Source: an uncultured Campylobacter sp. (lineage in GTDB: Bacteria > Campylobacterota > Campylobacteria > Campylobacterales > Campylobacteraceae). From it: a stretch of DNA of 11,431 nt. Below the pieces are notes generated by a model. The model was not told where the DNA came from, did not search any database, and was given only the letters and a program-made list of their open reading frames with translations. Location: the NCBI RefSeq assembly GCF_937997405.1, contig NZ_CALKTL010000053.1:1-11431 (forward strand). The letters run 5' to 3'. The translations under genes and the position numbers were made by a program. This document shows, piece by piece, positions 6,161 through 11,431 of the stretch (the stretch's first letter is position 1; each line of letters opens with the position of its first letter).

Positions 6161-7424
6161 CGCCAGCTCCGATCTGTCTTAAAATCGTGGCGAAGTTCGG
6201 AAACGACGTCGCGATACAATCACTATCCTCGATGATCATCCCCGAACTTAAGCCTAAAATCGCAAAACTCATCGCGATACGATGGTCGCCGCACGGCGTG
6301 ATGATCGCCGCGTTCGCCTCGCCGCCTTCTATCTGCCAGCCATCCTGCAGCTCGCGCGCCTTAATACCGCAGGTGCGAAGCCCTTCGCAGGTTACCTTTA
6401 TGCGGTCGCACTCCTTCACGCGCAGCTCGGCGGCATTTCTAAGCACGCTACTTCCCTGCGCGCAGGCAAAGGCGATAGCAAGCGCAGGCGCCTCGTCTAT
6501 AAGCCACGAGATATTTTCGCTCACCTCCACGGCGTGAAGCGGCGCGTAAGCGACCTCTATATCGCCGATCTGCTCGTAAATTTCGCTCGTTTTATGAAAT
6601 TTTACCTCGGCGCCCATGCGTTTTAAAATTTCATACGCCTCTATGCGGGTTTTATTTAGCAGCATATTTTTTAGCACGATGCGCGAGCCGGGGGTTATCG
6701 CTGCGGCGACGGCGAAGAAAAACGCCGAGCTGGGATCGTTTGGGATAAAAATTTCAAGCGGCCTAAGCGGCGAGCTAAGCGGCGCGACTTCGATCTCAAG
6801 ACCATTTTGCGAAATTTGCGCGCCCATTGCCTTTAGCATCCGCTCGCTATGATCGCGGCTAAGCTCGGGCTCGCTAAACCTGCACCCTCCCCCGCGCAAG
6901 GCCGCTAAAATCAGAGCGGTCTTTACTTGTGCGGACGCAATCTTGCTCTCGTATTCAAAATACCCGAGCTTCTGCCCGAGCACCGCAATCGGCGCCTTTT
7001 CACCGCCTTGCCGCCCATAAATTTTAGCGCCCACCTTGCAAAGCGGGTCCGCAACGCGCCTCATAGGACGCTCGCTTAGATACCGATCGCCGCACAGCAC
7101 GAAAAAGCCCTCGCGCCCCGCCAAAAAGCCCATAAATAGCCGCATTGCCGTACCCGAGTTGCCGCAATCAAGCGGGACATTAGGCTCTTTGATAGCGGCG
7201 GGAGGAGTGATTAAAATTTCGCCCTCTACGCGCTGCACGCAAGCGCCCAAAAGCTCCACGATCTTTAACGTATTTTGCGTATCTTCGGCCTCAAGATAGT
7301 TTGAAATTTTACTCATCCCCTCCGCTAGCAGCGAAAAGATCGCCGCGCGGTGTGAGATCGATTTATCCGCGGCGATATTTGAAATCTCCGCCCGCAAAGG
7401 GCTTGCTTGCGCAAAAATTCTCAT
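6150..7424 (-). CDS. aroA: 3-phosphoshikimate 1-carboxyvinyltransferase (EPSP synthase)
   Basis: AroA joins shikimate-3-phosphate and phosphoenolpyruvate to make EPSP, the sixth step of the shikimate pathway to chorismate and the aromatic amino acids. The protein has 424 residues. Visible motifs are DKSISHRA (Lys21, Arg26), CGNSGTAMR (88-95), SAQVK (164-168), SRDHSERML (189-197), the catalytic LIDEAPALA (Asp310, Glu311), RVKECDRI (Lys337, Glu338, Arg341), DHR (380-382) and TSFPNF (406-411). The first active-site motif keeps the Gly equivalent to E. coli Gly96. RDHSE and TSFPNF, however, look more like the class II enzymes, and the position of E. coli Lys411 is Thr here. ATG 7424 overlaps the pheT stop codon as ATGA, with only a weak ribosome site, so translation is probably coupled to pheT. 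Confidence 0.97.
   Translation of the reverse strand: MRIFAQASPLRAEISNIAADKSISHRAAIFSLLAEGMSKISNYLEAEDTQNTLKIVELLGACVQRVEGEILITPPAAIKEPNVPLDCGNSGTAMRLFMGFLAGREGFFVLCGDRYLSERPMRRVADPLCKVGAKIYGRQGGEKAPIAVLGQKLGYFEYESKIASAQVKTALILAALRGGGCRFSEPELSRDHSERMLKAMGAQISQNGLEIEVAPLSSPLRPLEIFIPNDPSSAFFFAVAAAITPGSRIVLKNMLLNKTRIEAYEILKRMGAEVKFHKTSEIYEQIGDIEVAYAPLHAVEVSENISWLIDEAPALAIAFACAQGSSVLRNAAELRVKECDRIKVTCEGLRTCGIKARELQDGWQIEGGEANAAIITPCGDHRIAMSFAILGLSSGMIIEDSDCIATSFPNFATILRQIGAGVED
6167..6170 (-). promoter_or_regulatory. Ribosome binding site GGAG supporting the ispH TTG start
   Basis: Inside the end of aroA, minus-strand GGAG is followed by 6 bases and TTG 6160-6158. This supports TTG over the ATG four codons later. 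Confidence 0.5.
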
Positions 7425-9751
7425 CGCAGCCCAAGTCCCAGCTCGCTGCTAAGCGCGGCTAAAATTTTATCGGTAAAGCCCGCCACTTCCTCGTCGCAGA
7501 GGGTTTTTTGAAGGTCTTGAAATACAAGCCTGATCGTCAGGCTCTTTGAATCGCCCAGGCTTTCGTCGCTATAAAGATCGCTCGGGATAAATTCCTTTAG
7601 CGCCTCGATTTTAAGGGCCTCTATGCACTCTTTGATCTGCTCGAAGCGCATTCCGTTCGGCACCAAAATACTTAGATCGCGCGATACGCTAGGGAACTTC
7701 GAATAAGCATCCGCTACGATATTTTCAAATTTAAGCTTGGAAAAATCGATCTCGCACAGATAGCTTTTATCCAGATCGCGCCCTGCTTCTACGGCGTAAT
7801 CCACGCGCCCGATAAAGCCCACTATCTGCCCGCCCTGCTCGATCTGAGCTTGCTCGAATTCGCTTAAAAATTTCAAATTTTCGCCAGGCAGCCTGACCTT
7901 AAATTTACCGATGACGCTTTGGATTAAATTTGCAAAATACAAAAAATCCACTGCGGCAGGTTTTGCGCCGGCAGCGATAGAGGGCTCGGCTTTTAGTCCG
8001 CTAACTATAAAGCCCAGCCTTAGGCTCTGCGCGCCGCTTTCGTCAAAGACCTCTCCTAGCTCAAAAAGTTTAACGCTTCTACGAGAATTCTTTAAATTTC
8101 GCTCCGCAGATTCCAGCAGATGATTAATCAGCGTCGGTCTTAGCGCGTCCAGCTCGCCGTTTATCGGATTTAAAATTTTAACCTTGCACGGCGCAAAGCC
8201 TAAGCTTTGCAGAGCCTTTCCGTCGTCAAATACATAATGCACGCACTCGAAAAATCCCACTGCTGCCGCCTTGCTGCGAAGCTTGCGCCCGTTTTGTAAA
8301 TTTACGTAGGTATCGTTTAGACGGTTTTTTTCGTAGAAGCTTAGCGGCGCGGCGGCGATATTATCGATGCCTACGATACGCACGATCTCCTCGCAAACGT
8401 CGTGGGAATTTACGATATCGTGGCGGAAAGGCGGCACCTTGGCGGTGATGAGATCGGCTTCGACGCCCACATCAAAGCCCAGCCTTTTTAAAATTTTTAC
8501 GATCTTATCGCGTGGAATTTGCGCGCCGATCATTGAGTTTATCTCTTTTTCGCTAAAGCCCACAATAAGCGGCTCCAAAGCATTTGAAATCTTTTGTGTG
8601 CCCGCATATAGGCTCACGGCTTTATTTTTAAGTAGCAATCTAAATAGCAGATCTAGCCCCAGCCTAAGCTTTGGCTCGCTGCCTCTGCTTGAGCGATACA
8701 CGTGCTCGTCACCTTTTAGGCTTTTATTTTCGTTTACTGCTCTGGCGATAATTAGTGGCGCGGTGTAGTTTGCCTCTAATAGCACCACTTTGCTACTGCA
8801 ACACGCCTTTAGCTCTGCGTCTTGGCAAATCCCTGCTACACTAAGCAATCTCTTGCCCGCATAAACGCCGAACTCACCGTTTGGCATAGGCTTTATGTCA
8901 AGCGCCACCTTGCCGTCTGCGGAAGCGATCTTTTCAAAATCATAAGCGCGCAGCAATACTCCGGTAGAGTGAGTAGCATAGTTGATGAAATTTTGCACCG
9001 CGCAGCTTTGCAAAATACCAACGCTTGCAAGACGCAAGGCCTGCTTTAAATTTAACTTTAGCTCGCCTTTGATCTCATAAGCTCGAAAAGCAAATTTAGC
9101 GCTTACCTCATCGCTTGCACGTACGCTTAAAATTCTACCGATACCAGGCGCTCCGTCGGCATCTTCAAACTCGTGCTTTTCCTTTAGCGGCAGATCAAGC
9201 GCTGCGCTTAGATCGCGCGCTATGCCTAAGATGCTAAGGCAGTCGCCGCGATTAGCGGTAAGCTCGATCTCGATAAGATCGTCGTTAAAAATTTCATACT
9301 CGCGCAGCTCCTTGCCCAGCACGAGCTCGCCGATACTGCTATCAAGCACCATAATGCCGTCATTCGTCTTGGCAAGCCCAAGCTCGGTTGCCGAACAGAT
9401 CATGCCAAAGCTCTCCACGCCGCGAAGTTTGGCAGGCTTTATCTCAAGACCGCTAGGTAGCACGGCGCCGACGAGGCTAACCGCGACATATTGCCCTGCC
9501 TCAACATTTTTCGCGCCGCAGACGATCTGCAAGCTCTGCTTACCGACATCAACCTCGCAGACATTGAGATGATCAGAATTCTCGTGACGACGCTTGCTTT
9601 TTACGAGTCCTACTACGACGCCTTTAGGAAGCGAAATTTTATTGTGAGCATCAACCTCCAGACCGATGGAATTTAGCGTAGAAAGCAGCCTTTCGCTTGA
9701 AATTTCGCTTATATCGATCCACTCCTGCAACCAATTTCTCGTTATTATCAT
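7421..9751 (-). CDS. pheT: Phenylalanyl-tRNA synthetase beta subunit
   Basis: PheT is the large subunit of the alpha2-beta2 enzyme that charges tRNA(Phe). The 776-residue protein (795 in E. coli) shows the standard order: an N-terminal start MIITRNWLQEWIDI, an EMAPII-like tRNA-binding domain (about 43-150, with SDHLNVCEVDVG and IVCGAKN), the B3/4 editing module (about 205-370), a B5 domain (about 393-465, with RHDIVNSHDVCEEIVRI), the catalytic-like core (about 485-670) and a C-terminal FDX-ACB anticodon-binding domain (about 684-776, FPSVSRDLSI). The B3/4 module is odd: aligned to E. coli, His265 is Arg268, Gly318 is Gln310, and the TDASHR signature is replaced by GDEHVYR, while Glu334 survives as Glu326. 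Tyr-tRNA(Phe) editing may therefore be weak or lost. ATG 9751 overlaps the pheS stop as ATGA and has GGAG eight bases upstream (9760-9763). Confidence 0.97.
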   Translation of the reverse strand: MIITRNWLQEWIDISEISSERLLSTLNSIGLEVDAHNKISLPKGVVVGLVKSKRRHENSDHLNVCEVDVGKQSLQIVCGAKNVEAGQYVAVSLVGAVLPSGLEIKPAKLRGVESFGMICSATELGLAKTNDGIMVLDSSIGELVLGKELREYEIFNDDLIEIELTANRGDCLSILGIARDLSAALDLPLKEKHEFEDADGAPGIGRILSVRASDEVSAKFAFRAYEIKGELKLNLKQALRLASVGILQSCAVQNFINYATHSTGVLLRAYDFEKIASADGKVALDIKPMPNGEFGVYAGKRLLSVAGICQDAELKACCSSKVVLLEANYTAPLIIARAVNENKSLKGDEHVYRSSRGSEPKLRLGLDLLFRLLLKNKAVSLYAGTQKISNALEPLIVGFSEKEINSMIGAQIPRDKIVKILKRLGFDVGVEADLITAKVPPFRHDIVNSHDVCEEIVRIVGIDNIAAAPLSFYEKNRLNDTYVNLQNGRKLRSKAAAVGFFECVHYVFDDGKALQSLGFAPCKVKILNPINGELDALRPTLINHLLESAERNLKNSRRSVKLFELGEVFDESGAQSLRLGFIVSGLKAEPSIAAGAKPAAVDFLYFANLIQSVIGKFKVRLPGENLKFLSEFEQAQIEQGGQIVGFIGRVDYAVEAGRDLDKSYLCEIDFSKLKFENIVADAYSKFPSVSRDLSILVPNGMRFEQIKECIEALKIEALKEFIPSDLYSDESLGDSKSLTIRLVFQDLQKTLCDEEVAGFTDKILAALSSELGLGLR

Positions 9752-10743
9752 TTAAACTGCTCCAATAATCTAATATCGCCTTCAAATAGCGAGCGCAGAT
9801 CGGGGATACCGTGCAGCAGCATCGCAAATCTCTCCACACCGAGCCCGAATGCGTATCCGCTGACGTTTTTCCAGCCCACCGCTTTAAAGACGTTAGGATC
9901 GACCACGCCGCTGCCTAACACCTCGAGCCAGCCCGTCTGCTTACAGACGCGGCATCCCTCGCCGTGGCAGAAAATACAGCTGATATCGACCTCGGTGCTA
10001 GGCTCCGTAAACGGAAAGAAGCTCGGGCGGAAGCGCACCTTTACGTCTCCAAACATATAGCGCAAAAATTCCTCTAAAACGTATTTTAAATTCGCAAAGC
10101 TCACGCGGTCTCCCTGCTCGACTACGAGGCCTTCTACTTGATGAAACATCGGCGTGTGGGTTAGATCCATATCGCGGCGAAATACCGCGCCCGGGGCGAT
10201 CATGCGCACCGGCGGAGCTTTAAATTTCTCCATCGTGCGGATCTGAACGCCGCTGGTATGCGTGCGCAGCAGGCGCCCGTCATTTAGATAAAACGTATCT
10301 TGCATATCGCGCGCCGGGTGGTATTTGGGTAAATTTAGCGCTTCAAAATTATGGAAGTCGTCCTCGATGAGCGGGCCACTTTCGACGCTGAAATTTTGCG
10401 CGATGAAGTAGTCTATGATCTTATCCATCGTCTCCATCACGGGATGCAGCGCTCCGCAGTTTACGTTTTCGTTAAAAAGCGTGACGTCGCTCGCTTCATT
10501 CTTCATCGCCTCTTTTTGCTCCGCCTCTTCCAGGCTCGCCTTTTTTGCAGCGATGAGCTCGCTGAAATAATCGCGCTTTTCATTCGCGCTTACGGCAAGC
10601 TCTTTTTTCTGCTCGGGCGCTGCGGATTTGAGCTCGGAAAAAAGCGCCGTTATGATGCCTTTTTTGCCAAAAAGCTCCAAGCGCACGGCTTCCAGCTCGC
10701 TTAAGCTCGATGCGGCGTCGATTTTTGCTTTAATCTCTTGCAA
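9748..10743 (-). CDS. pheS: Phenylalanyl-tRNA synthetase alpha subunit
   Basis: PheS is the catalytic subunit of the class II synthetase that activates phenylalanine and transfers it to tRNA(Phe). The 331-residue protein has an N-terminal coiled-coil arm (about 1-85, charged, with LFGKKG at 25-30), then motif 1 (around His100-Pro101), motif 2 (FRRDMDLTHTPMFHQVEG, 188-205), and motif 3 (GLGVERFAMLL, 300-310). Between motifs 2 and 3 is a cysteine cluster, Cys256-x2-Cys259-x4-Cys264-x2-Cys267, that looks like a zinc-knuckle insert not present in the E. coli enzyme. The start is TTG 10743: AAGGA lies six bases upstream, the length matches the family, and the next Met is residue 80. It is the first gene of the minus-strand run, behind a -10 box 33 bases upstream. 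Confidence 0.97.
   Translation of the reverse strand: MQEIKAKIDAASSLSELEAVRLELFGKKGIITALFSELKSAAPEQKKELAVSANEKRDYFSELIAAKKASLEEAEQKEAMKNEASDVTLFNENVNCGALHPVMETMDKIIDYFIAQNFSVESGPLIEDDFHNFEALNLPKYHPARDMQDTFYLNDGRLLRTHTSGVQIRTMEKFKAPPVRMIAPGAVFRRDMDLTHTPMFHQVEGLVVEQGDRVSFANLKYVLEEFLRYMFGDVKVRFRPSFFPFTEPSTEVDISCIFCHGEGCRVCKQTGWLEVLGSGVVDPNVFKAVGWKNVSGYAFGLGVERFAMLLHGIPDLRSLFEGDIRLLEQFK
9943..9978 (-). other. CxxC-x4-CxxC motif in PheS
   Basis: Residues 256-267 of PheS read C-I-F-C-H-G-E-G-C-R-V-C, between motifs 2 and 3. The spacing fits a small zinc knuckle. I recall similar cysteine inserts in some other bacterial PheS proteins, so it is probably a lineage variant; metal binding is inferred. 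Confidence 0.6.
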
Positions 10744-10749
10744 ATTCTA

Positions 10750-10754
10750 TCCTT
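10750..10754 (-). promoter_or_regulatory. Ribosome binding site AAGGA deciding the pheS TTG start
   Basis: Minus-strand AAGGA is followed by 6 bases and TTG 10743-10741. With no ATG nearby in frame, this makes TTG the start of pheS. Confidence 0.65.
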
Positions 10755-10775
10755 GTAGTTAAATTTAATGGCGCG

Positions 10776-10781
10776 ATTGTA
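10776..10781 (-). promoter_or_regulatory. -10 box TACAAT of the pheS-pheT-aroA-ispH operon
   Basis: On the minus strand ATTTTAAC precedes TACAAT, and CGCGCC follows. Transcription would start near 10769, giving a leader of about 26 bases with the AAGGA site in it. The leader is too short to hold the phenylalanine leader peptide and attenuator known from E. coli pheST. Confidence 0.65.
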
Positions 10782-10831
10782 GTTAAAATTTGATAAAAGC
10801 TAGGTAAATTTGCGTGTTTGGATTTTTTGGC

Positions 10832-10837
10832 TATAAT
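10832..10837 (+). promoter_or_regulatory. -10 box TATAAT of the HIT-family gene
   Basis: TTTTTTGGC precedes a consensus TATAAT, and CGCGGC follows. Transcription would start near 10844, about 29 bases before the ATG. It is divergent from the pheS promoter, with 50 bases between the two -10 boxes. Confidence 0.75.
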
Positions 10838-10872
10838 CGCGGCTAAATTTCAACCTCATAAAAGGATCTAAA

Positions 10873-11229
10873 ATGAACGTATTCGAAAAGATCGTAAACG
10901 GCGAAATCCCGTGCAACAAAGTGCTAGAGAACGATGAATTTTTGGCTTTCCACGACATCAACCCAAAAGCGCCGATCCATATCCTGGCGATCCCTAAGAA
11001 ATGCTACGAAAACTTTCAAGTAACACCACCCGAAGTGATGAGTAAAATGAGCGCTTTCATCCAAGAAGTAACTCGCAAAATGGGGCTTGATAAGAGCGGA
11101 TACCGTCTCGTTTGCAACTGCGGCGAAAACGGAGGTCAAGAGGTGATGCATCTGCACTTTCATATCCTGGGCGGAATGAAGCTGCCGTGGGACCATGTCA
11201 GTGACCGCAATACTGAAGAGAATTTTTAA
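10873..11229 (+). CDS. HIT-family (HINT-like) nucleotide-binding protein
   Basis: A 118-residue cytosolic protein of the histidine triad superfamily. The N-terminus has the typical FEKIVNGEIPCNKVLENDE pattern, followed by LAFHDINPKAPIHILAIPK (about 24-42). The nucleotide-binding loop and triad are at NGGQEVMHLHFHILGG (86-101), where His93, His95 and His97 form the H-x-H-x-H triad and the central His95 would be the nucleophile. HINT proteins hydrolyse purine nucleoside phosphoramidates, and some act on aminoacyl-adenylates; the specific substrate here is not known. The length (about 115-120 residues) and the C-terminal tail match bacterial HinT. ATG 10873 has AAAGGA six bases upstream. It lies divergent from pheS, as I recall it does in C. 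jejuni (Cj0898). Confidence 0.93.
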   Translation: MNVFEKIVNGEIPCNKVLENDEFLAFHDINPKAPIHILAIPKKCYENFQVTPPEVMSKMSAFIQEVTRKMGLDKSGYRLVCNCGENGGQEVMHLHFHILGGMKLPWDHVSDRNTEENF

Positions 11230-11257
11230 GACTAGAGCTTAATTCTATAAAAACTAA

Positions 11258-11312
11258 AATTCCGTGAAATTGCAAAATTTTGCGGAATTCTTTGAAATTT
11301 TTAAAATTCCGC
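11258..11312. terminator. Alternative hairpins after the HIT gene
   Basis: AATTCCG (11258-11264) can pair with CGGAATT (11283-11289), enclosing the perfect palindrome GCAAAATTTTGC (11272-11283). Alternatively GCGGAATT (11282-11289) pairs with AATTCCGC (11305-11312), an 8-bp stem followed by TTCATTTAT. The two structures exclude each other. Either could end the HIT transcript, starting 29 bases after its stop codon. Confidence 0.45.
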
Positions 11313-11431
11313 TTCATTTATAAGCACCGAGGCTTTAAAAATAATCAAAATAGTAAAACTACAAGCTAAAATTTATCATTAGATGCTAAAGAGCAATATA
11401 AATTTATCACAAGCGAGCTCTTAGCAAATGC

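Noticed and set aside
6187..6852. Plus-strand frames of 116, 114 and 78 codons inside aroA
   Set aside because: Antisense shadows of a gene with all EPSP synthase motifs present.
11366..11431. Minus-strand open stretch reaching the right edge
   Set aside because: Only 21 codons before a TAG, no recognisable family, and the AT-rich spacer makes short open stretches likely; too little to call a gene end.

Overview
The window looks like chromosome of a Campylobacter with fairly high GC, such as the oral species around C. gracilis, C. showae, C. rectus or C. curvus. This is inferred from three things. The minus-strand order pheS-pheT-aroA-ispH-rpsA-serA, with a divergent HIT-family gene beside pheS, is the order I recall for C. 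jejuni (the Cj0891c to Cj0898 region, where an extra small gene lies between serA and rpsA). The promoters are Campylobacter-like, with strong TANAAT -10 boxes and no clear -35. The non-coding DNA is full of the word AAATTTAAA. The exact species is not determined.

Layout. Bases 3-185 hold the C-terminal end of an unidentified plus-strand membrane protein. Bases 426-1376 (+) encode a two-helix membrane-anchored DUF3137 protein with its own promoter. Bases 1377-1911 are a 535-base gap with no credible gene but many AAATTTAAA words and a hairpin facing the end of serA. From 1912 to 10743 the minus strand is packed with housekeeping genes. Read in the direction of transcription they are pheS, pheT, aroA and ispH (junctions overlapping by 4, 4 and 11 bases), then rpsA (112-base spacer with its own promoter), then serA (54-base spacer containing a GC-rich stem-loop). 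Bases 10744-10872 are a divergent promoter region, 10873-11229 (+) encode a HIT-family (HINT-like) protein, and the last 202 bases hold alternative hairpins and no recognisable gene.

How the genes fit together. PheS and PheT form phenylalanyl-tRNA synthetase. AroA makes EPSP on the way to chorismate and therefore phenylalanine. IspH makes isoprenoid precursors, RpsA is ribosomal protein S1, and SerA starts serine synthesis. The clusters thus join aminoacylation, amino-acid supply, isoprenoids and translation. The promoters of pheS, rpsA and the HIT gene all carry CGCG directly after the -10 box, a GC-rich discriminator that suggests shared growth-rate or stringent control (inference).

No mobile element, CRISPR array, rRNA, tRNA or defence system was seen. 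The most notable observation is in PheT: the B3/4 editing module keeps its overall alignment but has lost most of the residues known to be needed for hydrolysis of Tyr-tRNA(Phe) in E. coli. Start sites were corrected for the DUF3137 gene (ATG 426) and serA (ATG 3489). TTG starts are supported for pheS and ispH.
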